Assembly: GCA_004335635.1 (NCBI GenBank)
Contig: QAXH01005249.1
Coordinates: forward strand, 1-64,000
Direction: 5' to 3'
Length of the DNA stretch: 64,000 nucleotides
Source: Chloromonas sp. AAM2
Taxonomy: Eukaryota; Chlorophyta; Chlorophyceae; Chlamydomonadales; Chlamydomonadaceae
The notes under the pieces were generated by a model that had not been told where the DNA came from, did not search any database, and saw only the letters and a program-made list of their open reading frames with translations. Position 1 is the stretch's first letter. Each line of letters begins with the position of its first letter. This document shows positions 13,015-24,007 of the stretch, piece by piece. The position numbers and the translations under genes are program-made.

Positions 13015-13718
13015 TGTGAGTTTACTGGCTGATTACAGCAGCCCTCAAACTGTGAACCCCCAGATCTTGGACGCTGCAGCTGTATCTCATGCTATTGTCG
13101 GCAACTGGCAGAGCAATTTCCTGTGTACAAGATTGAAACCAGTAGAAAAGCCCTTGTCAGGCCCCTGGCGCCAAAGATCAGCGCTGGTACTAACTGATGG
13201 ATGCAATTTAGCAGCCACACGTACGATTGCGACCTGCCGAGGCAGCGGACCGACCCATGCACAGCCTCTGTTGAGATACCTGGACACCTCCGACCGCTTC
13301 CCGTTTCACCTGCCAATGTCGAGTGCAATCCAACGACGCGCGGACCACGCTAAGCACCCATCAGGGCTACTGTCGGAGATGTAATCCCGTGGTAACGTGT
13401 CAACATTACAAGGCACCTTGATCGCCTGTGCAGCTCGCCGCGGACGATGTTCCAGCACTGCAGCTGTACGCCACAGTCCAGATCGCCCAGTTCAGAATCC
13501 CGCAAACGAAGAGGGTAACGGCCAGCACGTGATGAATCGCGAAGTGCAATGGGGACCCCAATTCGTCACGTCTGCGAGACTGGGCAGACCCGTTGGAGAA
13601 CCTGACATATTCAGCAGCCCCATCTGACCATGCGTCATGCATGGAAGGAACACATGTGGGGTTTGCCTTGACACACCTGCAAAGCCGCATCTGAGGAGCC
13701 TGACACTTTCAACACAAC
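13015..13718. promoter_or_regulatory. Divergent intergenic region, ARF-GEF / WDR20
   Basis: This 704-bp gap separates two genes read in opposite directions and must hold both promoters and 5' leaders. I see no clear TATA box or coding exon. That it acts as a shared bidirectional promoter is inferred from geometry only. Confidence 0.55.
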
Positions 13719-16700
13719 ATGAATGGAGGGCAAGACAGCCGAGCGCATAATAGCAAGACTTCAGTGCGTAACAAGTGGGTCATGGGCATGGTGTAGCAGG
13801 TGTAGAGGATGAACAAAGTGGCTGGCCAGCGCCTTCATTGAACTGCCATCGTTTTTCAAGCAAAGTCGGCCTGGCACACACTCGGATAATCCCTAGCAGC
13901 ACTAAGCCACTACCGTTGCCTGTGCACGTACGCCCTTTGGCTTGCAGTTTCAAGGCTCCTGAAGGCAAGTACAAGCTAGACAAGGACCGGAAGCATAATC
14001 TCGTGCAATTCCACTACCAGCGTTGTACGCGCCTATGCCTGGCCAAGCTGAAGTATGGCGTGCCTGAAGACGGTCTCTACGTCGTATTCAATGTGGGGGA
14101 GCTCGTCCACTGTGCACGATGGAATGCCATAGACGAGGTAGGCAGCCACACCACGACGCAAGCGGCACCTGCGGCAGCACTAGAACCTGTGTGTCAAGCA
14201 TCGGCTGCTGCAGCGTGACAGCATGCTGTCACACAGAGAGAGGGAGAGACGAGCAGTGCTGATTGTGCGTTCTGTGGCTTGCCATTCCACAGAGATTGGG
14301 TGCCTCATGTGCCTCCAATTCCAATTCGCAACATGGTCGGTGCCCCAAACCGATAGCAGCAGCCCAGGGCACCAACGTTGAGGCTGAGGCCCTTCAACAG
14401 CAACAAACTGACTGATGCAGATGTAGGCCTAGGACAGCTCCTGTAACCACAGACCACAGCCGTGTACACGCTCAACCATGGTTCTGCTTTTCGCTGGCTT
14501 GCCCTACAACTCGATCGATCCACCAGCTTATGAAAACCAGCCTTTTTGACCCCCCTTGCTGAGGCAAGCGGTAAACCCTCTTGCTACCCTTCTGTGCCCC
14601 TTTCCTGCACACATCCCAGCATATACATCTATGTATGCGTATAAGCCGTCTCCCGTCTCCCAGACGGACTAGAAACCGACAAGTGCCACGTGGTGGTTTC
14701 TGCGCTTTCAGTTTGCTTGCTAGACACTTGTTACTTGCTACAGCGTATCCAGGTCACAGGCAGTTTGCGCCACTTTCATGTAGATTTCATGTCTAAAACT
14801 GCCCGAAACAGTCCAAACCGTCTGGCAGTTTCTGAAACACGGAATACTGGGGACGGCCATTTTTAGCCGTATCCGTATCCGTATGTGGTGATCCTGCATC
14901 CCAGGCTTCAAGAATCGCAGGGAATCATGGCAAATGCCCTGTCTGGTTGGACAGCAGCTCAGCTGTGCAGTGACTTGTGGTGCAGGAGCCCTTGCGCTCC
15001 CTGGCGCTGTGCAACACCGCTGTCAGGGCACTGCCCACGTGCATAGACTTCCAGGCCGGGAAGGCAGATGGAGTGGATTTGCTCGTGGGCATCGCGGATG
15101 GCACAGGTGACACCTTGGGAGAGCGATGGGCCCATGGCAGGACTCTTCTTGCCGGTCAGCACTGACCACAGGCAATGCATGCAATCACTTGTCGTTGATA
15201 TCACCTGCACTGTATGTGCTACACAATGGCCGCCAGGTCAAGTGTGTGCATCATGCGATGGCGCAAGCAGCACACCTGTCCTGTAGCGTGACAAGGCACT
15301 CACGATGTAAATGGACACGCACACACACACGCACACACACACACACACGTTCATGTCACGTGCTGAGACGCTTGCTCCGCTGCAGTCCAGCTTCTCTCCC
15401 TGCGGGCCCAGCTGGCCAGCCCGCCCAACAGCAAGCCGATTGTGGCGGCCACCCTGACGCCCGAGGCGGGGCAGGACGCTAAGTGCATTGCGGTCCTGTG
15501 GCTGCCCAAGTCTGACGGCATGTTCGTCACTGGCTTTGCAAGCGGCACCGTTCACGTGTATAAGAAGGTAGGCTGGGTGCGCATCATTGTGGCACAGGCC
15601 TGACATTTCTGCCAAGCAGCTCGTATTTACACTGATGCCAACAGTCAGTGTTTAGTGCACGCTTGTATTGCTTGTTGCGTCTGTTGGTCAGCCGTGCGTG
15701 CACACAGCACCTGGGGTTACCAGTCGTGGGTGACCATTCCAGGAACAAGCGCTGCAGCCCTCCTGGATTGCGGACGAGCATCACACTCAACACCAACAAA
15801 CAATTCTGTGTCTGCATACCGCAACACTCCTTGTCTGTCCTCCTTTCAGTCGTCCATCTTAGGTGAGGGCGCTGGTCGGTTTTCCCTGGGCCTGGGCTCC
15901 AACGGCAAATCCACCAGCCCCCACAGGTAATGATGAGGGGTTTTCGGAATTAGTACCAGCAGCCCTTTGCAATGCGCGGGTATGATGATGTTGAACATCA
16001 CGCTTGAGCCATTCTGTTAGACTCGTCAGACGATCCAAGCGTAAGAACACACACACTCACTCACTCACAGCACCATCACCATCAGCGGTCGAGGAGTCCA
16101 TGACTTATCGGCCTCGCCCTGTGGCACTCGACTGGCGGCGGCGTGCTACGATGGCGCGTTGAGGATCGTGGATGTGGCAACAGGCACCGTGATTGGAGGC
16201 TTCCAGTCGTACTATGGAGCCCTGCTGTGCTGCAGCTTCAGCCCCGATGGAAAGTGAGCAAGGAGAGGAATGCTGGCCATGTTCTAACAGCAGCCACTGA
16301 CTGTTGGTCTGCAGCTACCTGTACGGACTTCCTGGTTGCATGGTTGCTGAATACTGTTGTGGCTTCCTGTCCCTTCGCAGAGGTGCGGCAGCCGCCAGCA
16401 AAGCCCGATCAAAGCTTACGTATGTGCTTGACATTTGTGCAGATTTGTAGCCGCTGCTGGTGAGGACGACCTTGTAGCCGTGTACAGCATAGCTGAGCGC
16501 TACCCCATCGCCCACTGCCAGGGCCACGACAGCTGGGTGTCACGTGTGCAGTGGGACCCCTGGCTGCAGCTGGGCGGCCCGGGGGCGGCTTCTGGGGAGG
16601 CCAGCGGCGGGGGGCCGCTGTCAGCGCCCGACCTGGGCAGCGTGTACCGGCTGGCGTCAGTGGGGCAGGACGCGCAGCTCTGTCTGTGGGACATACAGAC

Positions 16701-17697
16701 AGCACCCAATGAAGGGGAACTGTTTGCCACGCCTGTGCATGGGCTATCCATGAGGTGGGCTGGATGAACTAAAACTTGTGGCATGTGATTTGGGACACGA
16801 TGGGGCGTGGGCTGACTCAGCAAGAGTGGCGCAACAGGTTTGTTATGCCCTTCAATGGTGGATGGCAAACACCATTTTTGTACTGTTCGAGCAGTGAAGC
16901 ATCCCAACGAGTCATGGATGGGCATGGCTGATGTTGTGGCAAACATGACATTGCTTGAAGGGCATGCTGGGCAGCCAGCTGGTGGTGATCGTGGATACTC
17001 TGTAGCATTGCCAAGTTGCACTGGTCTGCTTGATGGACTGCAGGAAGTCGGCCAGCAATCACTTGCTGAACTCGTCTATGACACTGAGCCGCGGCAATGA
17101 CTCCGGCAGCACGCCGGGTCACCAACGCAAACCGTCCATGAGCAAGCCATCCATTATCGGCGGCGGCATCACGGCGTCCCTGCCCCGGGCCGACATGAAC
17201 ATGGTGCAGCCCAGCATGCAGCACAGGTGGGACAAGCTGAACCACTTTTGTGACTATGACCTTGCTTGTGCGAGTCGGGGCTGGCTCTTCTTAGTTGCAG
17301 GAGGGCTTGCTCTTCCTTCTTGTGCCTCTTTTGCTCCTGGCGATTTGACTGCCACGCCATTTGCCAGTAGGACGCAGTTTGCTGTGCCATACAGGATGCA
17401 GGGGCTGCAGTCAGCTTCAAGGGTTTGCACTGGAACTGGAAAAACAACATCGAGCTCACTAGCTGAGCAGGGACCAGGCCAACACATGCTTTTAAAGTAG
17501 CTTGCTTGCATGCTGATTCTGCTACAGCTGAAGACTGTGTGCAATGGTTTTGCTGCAGGGTCCATAACGAGCCCATGTCGGATGTGATCTTCACTGCAAG
17601 TCATATCATCACTGCCGACCACAGCGGTTGCATACGCTCATGGGCACGGCCTACCGGGGCCGAACAAAAGAACATGACGTGTGCCACAGAGTCTTGA
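13719..17697 (+). CDS. WDR20-like WD40 repeat protein
   Basis: WD40 scaffold of the WDR20/CreC family. In animals and fungi these proteins bind and activate UAF1-USP12/USP46-type deubiquitinases. Nine exons join in phase: 13719-13774, 13948-14137, 14986-15106, 15386-15567, 15850-15926, 16071-16253, 16443-16754, 17044-17226 and 17559-17697. They encode 480 residues, close to the family's 500-570. Diagnostic blocks are EGKYKL at the N-terminus, the YDGALRIVD and YYGALLCCSFSPDG blades, then AGEDDLVAVYSI and GHDSWVSRVQWDP. RLASVGQDAQLCLWDIQ follows, then a Ser-rich insert (about 375-435). The last blade holds VHNEPMSDVIFTASHI and CIRSWARP. The ATG at 13719 is chosen because it splices in frame to the conserved EGKYKL segment. 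The product is probably cytosolic or nuclear. The UBP partner is inferred from the family. Confidence 0.95.
14138..14985 (+). other. Long intron 2 of the WDR20-like gene
   Basis: At 848 bp this is several times longer than the gene's other introns. It contains a small run of CCGTATC repeats near 14867-14885 and AAACTG-containing direct and inverted words at 14760-14840. These might mark an old insertion, but I recognise no element. Confidence 0.6.
15315..15349. repeat. (CA)n microsatellite
   Basis: A CA/CG dinucleotide run in intron 3 of the WDR20-like gene. Confidence 0.9.
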
Positions 17698-17704
17698 CAA
17701 GTGA

Positions 17705-17808
17705 ACAAGTGCATGAAAACAATGTCACAGGCTAAGCAAGTCTCACTTTGAAGACAGAGTTTGCCTGCCACTGGTACAGCACACATTGGTGCTGCGGCAA
17801 GTGGTTGT
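17705..17808 (+). repeat. 105-bp dispersed repeat, copy 1
   Basis: It begins 8 bp after the WDR20 stop codon and is about 95% identical to 39321-39425, in the same orientation. Shared words include AATGTCACAGGCTAAGCAAG and GTACAGCACACATTGGTGCT. Confidence 0.92.
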
Positions 17809-18188
17809 GGCGGCATGAGTCTAGTGCCCAATGAAGCGCTGCGGCTGTCTCAGTCGGGGGGTGGAGGGCTTGGCTACCTCCCCAAGGAGGCGGGTGGCCA
17901 CAGAGTCTTCAGCACAAGAGGAGAGGCAGTCGGTGATGAGAGCTGAGCAGACACAAGCGCACACTCACTCAATTGGCTGTTGCAGAGCTTCAGAACAGGA
18001 TTGACCCAAAACATGTGCATAAGAGTCATGGGAATGCAAATGTGCTTCAACACCTCTAATTTTCACGGGTGGTAGCACACGCCACTGCAGCCACGTTCAG
18101 CCTGAGGAGCATGTGCCAACAATGCCAGTGACTGAGTCACCGCTCGCCATGCACAGGCGCTTCCAGAGCACCAGATTCATCAGATTGC

Positions 18189-18440
18189 ACGGGCCGATGT
18201 GCCAAAGACAATCATAAAGCCACTGTTAAGTGGAATTAATACCACTCGGAACGATATCTCCAGAAGGACTGTTGTTTCTTGCCATGCCAAAAACGAGATG
18301 CCCCCATGGAGATGCCCCTGACAATGGTAAATGGTAAAACAGCTGGAGCCTCCCCTCGCCCCGGCAAACTTGTTCCAAACAAAAAAGATTTTACGCAAAC
18401 ACGCAAACAGTGTGAATGGTGTGAGCGGGGTGTCATCTGG
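18189..18440 (-). mobile_element. Dispersed element B, copy 1 (non-autonomous, unclassified)
   Basis: About 250 bp that aligns along its whole length, inverted, with 30172-30391. Shared blocks include CTCCAGAAGGAC, CATGCCAAAAACGAGA, GGAGCCTCCCCTCGCCCC and ACGCAAACACGCAAACAG. One end reads GGTGTCATC; the other has GATGTGCCAAAGACA. It has no coding capacity and no obvious terminal inverted repeats. Being dispersed suggests transposition; the class is unknown. Confidence 0.75.
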
Positions 18441-18996
18441 CAAGCCCGCCAGGTCTGCCACAGGTCTGTCTGTGGCAACTCACTTTCCCAAGCATACTGC
18501 CACTGATTCGCTGCTGGGGTCTGCTGCAGTTGGGTGGCGCGTGCCGTCCACCTGGCCCGCGCTCCTCAGGTGCTAGGGAATAGTGAATAGCGAGTGGGTG
18601 CTCCGTCTTCTAGCATCCTCATCAACGCATGGGATGCAGTGTGCAGTGGCCCTCGAGTTGGCCCGCCGATGTCATTCCCTTGCCGATGTGTGCCTGTGGG
18701 CTCCACTCCCACCTGTCTCTGGACAGGACTTGATGACATGCGTCGAGGTAACGATGCCAGCATGCGCGGCCGTACGCACATCCTGATGGGAGCTGTTCGA
18801 TCAGAATTTGAGGATTGGCAGATTGAAACATCGTCGTGTCGACTTAATCCGTCGATGCCTACATTCCTTGCATGGAACCAGGTCGCAATCAGAGAAGTTC
18901 CCATGAGACAGAGTGCATTGCCTGACATGGTCAGCAGATCGTCGTTCGGTCCCCGTGTGCGCATTCACCGCTGATGCGATACTGCAGGGCAAGTAA

Positions 18997-21900
18997 ATGG
19001 ACGAACGTAATCAAATGGGTATGGTTGAGTCACGTCACGTGACAGCTAATGGCCACTCAAGCGCTGCAGCGCCGCCTTTCAAAGCGACCAAGCGCTTCGT
19101 AGACCAGCCGCTGCTGTTTGATATGATGCGCGAAGATAGACATGATGCGCTGGGGGCGCCCATCGCCTGCCCTCGCTTGTCTGTTCGAGAGACCCTGTCA
19201 GACGTGAGCATTCTTCTCACAGGCTCTACGGGCTATGTGGGAAGTCTGGTGCTCGAACAGCTTCTGCGCTGCTGCCCCGGCATTAGCACCGTAAGTTCCG
19301 TCCACTGCGCTGCTTGCCACCAAATTTGGGCATTTACTCCATTGGAGAAGCTGCGCAGCTGCTACCCACGCAAATGCTCATTCTTTTTCACCTTCAGGTC
19401 TACGTGCTGATCCGTGACAAGCAAACGGATAGTGCTGAGCGCCGTCTGCGAAGGTGCGAGTGCTATGCACCCTGGAGCGCGGACCTGTCAGATTCAGAGT
19501 TGCCCTTCTCGTCACTCACTTTCAACATTATACGGTGGCAGGACTACCTCGCTAGCCCGTGCTCGCTTTTGGAGTTGGTTGTTCTTAGGGGTGTCTGATA
19601 CAAATGACTTGCTCAAGCAATATGCATGCATGCGAGTGCTAAGGTGATTTGTGACTCAGCTGGCAAGCGTCAGCATGGCACTGACGTGTTCGGTGAAGCA
19701 ACGTAGTCTTAACTGCACTCTGCTCCAGTACAGACTGTTCATTGTGTAAGCATCAGTCGCATCCTGTTTTTCTCACCTTCACAAGCCGAGTCCCGACCCG
19801 CTGCTTGCAATGCAGAGTGCTACACAGCGGCCTCTTCAGCCATGTGCGGGACCAGCCCCACCTGCTTGCCAAGGTTTGCCTCATTAAGGGCAGCCTTTCA
19901 AGCTTTCCAGAGCGGGCATCAGAGCAGTTGCAGCCGGAGAGCTTGGCCAAGCACAGCCCAGGCAGCCCACAATCTCTAGCCGGCCGGCCTGATGGCATTC
20001 CCATTGGCCGTGCATCAGACACGCACTCGTCTGGCAGCCCTGCGCTTGGACGCACGACAGATGTAGAGATGGGCGCTGCCCTTAGCCTTACAAGCGCTGC
20101 TTGGGACCCGGAGGGCCGGGCCACACGAGTGATGACGTTGGCGGGCTTGAAGCACATGCAGCACAGCGACAAGCGACCGCTTGTGGTCCTGCACTGTGCA
20201 GCAAGGTGACAAGTTGTTTGCACATTGGGTCGCCACACTGTTGTTGCTAATCAGCGAGCTAAGCACAGGAACCACGTTCAGTCACCTATTTCGCCCTTTG
20301 AACAACCTTAACCCCTCTGCATCACCGTGCAGGATTACGCTCGAGGACCCCATCAAACGGACTTTGGATGAAAACTACATGGTGAGACTATGGTGTGCCC
20401 GTTGTTGTGCGCAGGCAAGCGCAGTGTTGTACTCGAACAGGCCGTGTCTGCTTTTCTGATAGCCGCATCTGTTGTCTTGAACACACTGCACTCGCTAACT
20501 GCTGGTCTGCTTGCCAGATGAGTTGTCCAAATGTCACAACCAGCGCAAGCGAATCTTCAATGTGGTTTATGCTATTAGCTGCTCGTATTCCACAACCTGC
20601 TTTGTCGCCCTATTGTACTGTGCCTGATTGCAAGGGCACGCGCCAACTGTTGCATTTCGCGCGTCAACTGCCGGGCGTGGCGGGTTTTGTGCACGTGTCG
20701 TCGGCTTACGTCAATGCGTCACGCCATTTCCTGCCAGAGGGAACGGCTCGGGAGGCGCTGTATCCGTTCAAGTTCGGCGAACAGGAGGCAAGTGAATGGA
20801 GGTTAACACAGGCAGGCGGTGAGGTTGAAGCAGGCGACGAGCATAACCCTCGCAGCTGTCGGCTGCAGGTTAACTGGAAATAAGCATGGCAGTGAAACAG
20901 GCGACGAACAACAGGGCGCGCCCGCTGGCACAAGGGTGGGGTTCACGTAGACTGCAAGAGGTTACGGCATGACTGGGTAATGCAAGACGCAGTGTCGTGT
21001 TTGGGACTAGAGCAGACACTCTCTGGCAGTTTTGCGCTGCAGATCAATCATGCGGACGTGGTCGAGCGCTTGATGCGTCTGGAGGATGGGCTGGCAGAGG
21101 CGCGCTGCGATTACCTGTGCAATCTCTGGGGGCTGCCCAACTCCTATGTGCGTTAGGTACTTCAAGCGATGCCACATTAGCCTGCGTTTTCGCGAATGCC
21201 CACGCACTGACACCACGCACAGCCAGTTGTTGTGCATTAAAGCGAGCAGTACTCCAAATGCGGCACTAGGTCTGTCAAAGCAACTACACGTGTTCAGATC
21301 GTGACAGCCGTGCTCGCCGCGAACAATGTTTTCGTCCTCATTTAGCAGGTGCACAGTGCATAAACGCCTGCATTTTTCGCTCGCAGGTCCTGGGAAAGAA
21401 CTTGACCGAGCAGCTGGTGAGAGACGCACACAGCGCACACATGCCTGTGTCCATCGTACGTCCATCGCTGGTTGGCGCACTGGCGGGCAAGCCATACCCC
21501 GGATACGTGGGAAACCTGGCAGGTTTGTTCTCGAGCGAAGCCCGCCTCAGTTGCTTGATATTTTAGCTGCTCGGTCGCACTTGTACCGTTCACTTGGCAG
21601 CGACGTCAGCAGGCTTATGGCACCGGCTATGTCATTGCTCAAGTGATGATGTAACCTTCTGCCCCAGTGGACTGGGCCTCCTGGCCTGCGGCAATGCTAG
21701 GCTTGGACGCCTGTGACGTTGCATCTCTCTGTGCCTAATGGTACGTTGCATGCAGGCCCCAGCGGCGCTGCGCTGGCGTGGCTATTGGGCTTCTTTGATC
21801 AGCACGGCACAGCGCTGACCGCATGGAATCATCTAGACTGCATCCCAGGCGATGTGACATCGTCATTGATCATCGCAGCCGCGGCAGCTCTGCTCGCTGG

Positions 21901-24007
21901 TTATGACACCGCAACGGATGTTCTGCACCCAAGCGTCAAGGGTACTAACGGGCCAGCATCCGGCCAGCCTTCGACACAGAACGGCGTGCATCGGGACATC
22001 ATGACAGCACCGCTTACTGTGGATGGCAAACGCAGTGCGCTTGTTCCCGTCGCAGTCTACCACGCGGCATCCTCAAGTCTCAATCCGATTAGTCATCATG
22101 AAGCCGCTCGGCTTGTGAATGACTTCTACAACAAGCATCCATCTGGGATGATAAAACTTGGCAGGTGCGAGTGCATGCTCACCAGTTTGACGACAACCAG
22201 GTCGTGGCGGATGCCCGTTCAAGCTTTGCCTAATTGTGGAGAGAGCACGTGTATCAGATCAAGGAATGATGATGTCGTGGCGAGAAATGCTACGAGAGCA
22301 CTTCGTTGCAGCGTCTGCGTGGAGCACAGAATCCGTGCACACTACGCCTGTTCACGCAACTGATTATATGCACGCAGGAACCTAAAAGCTAGCCAAGTTT
22401 ACGAGCCCAATCCCTGGCGTGCGAAGTTGGCACGAAGTTGGCTCAGTTTCAAGGTTGGGCTGGTTACAGCGCTTCTTGGCTGCGTGGGCCAGGATAAGGC
22501 GGCACGTCGCCTTCGCTTGGGCCATCTCAACTTCGTGCAGGTATGCTCAGTTTGTGCTGGCACTTGTAGTTGATGTGTTGGCGAGAACATAACGTCAATC
22601 ATACGTGAAGCATCCCATGGCACGCAGCGATTGTTCATGTATATACAGCCAGCCAGCGTGGATCCGAACACTCGCAGTTGCGCTGTCAATGCGTCGTCAA
22701 TCTGAGGCCCACCATTCACTCGGCTGACTGGGGTAGAGGCTGCGTTGCGGATCAGTGGCGCAAAGCAGAGTGCGTGTAGGGTTGGGAAGCGTGCAAAATT
22801 GGCCGTGCTATTCGTTCGCCTCATGCTGGCATGACAATTGTTTTGGAAAACGTTGGTGTTGGCACCAGCGCTGTCACTCCTGCCTTGCAAATTCTGATGC
22901 ACGATATGTTTTATCCTGCAGCATCATTCTGCATATCATGTTAAGGCTGCTTGATAAGCTTGTTTCACTGCAGTGTTGAGGTGTCGTGCGCTTCACTTGG
23001 CTGACCTGCCTTTCTGCGTTCGCAACCCTCCCCTACACTCACACGAATACATTGTGCGTTTACAGCAGCGTTTAGTGCACGTGCTGCTTTGCTTTGCTTG
23101 TGTGAATGCAGCAAGTGCAGACAGATAAGAACAACCACAGGCTGTTTTTCGAGTAAGTGAAGCAGCTGCTAAAGCGTGCAGGGTCAACAGTCATTGCTGA
23201 ACAGAGGGGCGGTTGTGCCTAGCTCAGATACCACTCTGTGAACACCTGCATGCCGGTCAAGCGTTCCACAGCCATGCACTCACGTCATTTGTCACAGTAC
23301 CTAATTCCTGATGGAGCCTTCATGGTTGAGTCCCGGGTGGCAGATGTCAATTCTACAGGCAGGGAATACAAGCACCTCGAGCCGTGTTGGTAGCTTCGTT
23401 ACCAGTAGCGGCCCATGAGTTACCGTAATTATTAGTCTGATCATATCCTTATGCCACGCGACTTGCGTGTTGCCTCCCGGGACACTTTGCTTGTGCGGCG
23501 AACGTTCATTATACAGTCAGTGCCACCGCTGCATGTGCGTGTCTGTGCCCTGCTGCCCAGCGTGAGCCACGCCCTGGCCCTGGAGAGGCTGATGCCAGCG
23601 GAGGAGCTGGCCGACTTCCCCGTGGTGTGGCGGGGCGACTGGGCCCGATACGGCCACACATACATGGTACGTGTATGACCATGCATCTTGTGACTGGCAG
23701 CAGACTTGTATGGATTGGCAGTTATAGGCAGTAATGACTTCACCATAATTTTGACGGAAATGTAGAGATGCCCTTCACCAAAGACATCCATTCGTTGTCG
23801 ACTCCAAATCAGGGTGAGGTGCTTGTGGAACGTGCAGATTTGACATGTCAGGCCCAGTGACTCATATGCTGTGGCCAAGTGTGCTTTTCAAGCCCTGTGC
23901 ACCAACTCTTTCTGCAGGCAGCTGTTGTCAAGCTGTTCCTAGGCAAGCCTGCTCCCAAGTCATCGGACCATGACTTTGTCCACATCCCAAGCAGGCACGT
24001 GGCGTGA
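18997..24007 (+). CDS. Fatty acyl-CoA reductase (alcohol-forming, FAR family)
   Basis: NADPH-dependent reductase expected to turn fatty acyl-CoA into fatty alcohol for wax or ether lipids. Twelve exons join in phase: 18997-19290, 19398-19453, 19816-20205, 20333-20381, 20635-20787, 21043-21147, 21387-21522, 21756-22164, 22378-22540, 23112-23152, 23561-23666 and 23918-24007. They encode 663 residues, longer than the usual 490-550. The Rossmann motif TGSTGYVG is at 75-82. VVLHCAA and HVSSAYVN follow. The YxxxK catalytic pair is Y349/K353, split by an intron right after the Tyr; SIVRPSLVG comes next. The C-terminal Sterile domain ends FDVSHALALERLM. An insert of about 90 residues (roughly 130-225) accounts for some of the extra length. 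Intron 5 uses a GC donor. Substrate chain length and membrane site are not visible. Confidence 0.92.
20788..21042 (+). other. GC-AG intron 5 of FAR
   Basis: The exon ends CAGGAG and the intron opens GCAAGT, the classic GC-AG donor. It closes at CTGCAG before the exon encoding INHADVVERLM. This junction keeps the frame; a nearby GTTAAC would change phase. Confidence 0.75.

Larger units (their letters stand above)
17698..18996. other. Intergenic region between WDR20-like gene and FAR
   Basis: This 1.3-kb spacer holds the WDR20 3' flank and FAR 5' flank. It carries two dispersed repeats (17705-17808 and 18189-18440). A 126-codon open frame at 18594-18974 (+) matches nothing I recognise and has no clear splice partner, so I do not call it a gene. 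Confidence 0.6.

Noticed and set aside
18594..18974. 126-codon open frame upstream of FAR as a gene or FAR first exon
   Set aside because: It ends in a stop before the FAR ATG, with no homology or suitable donor.
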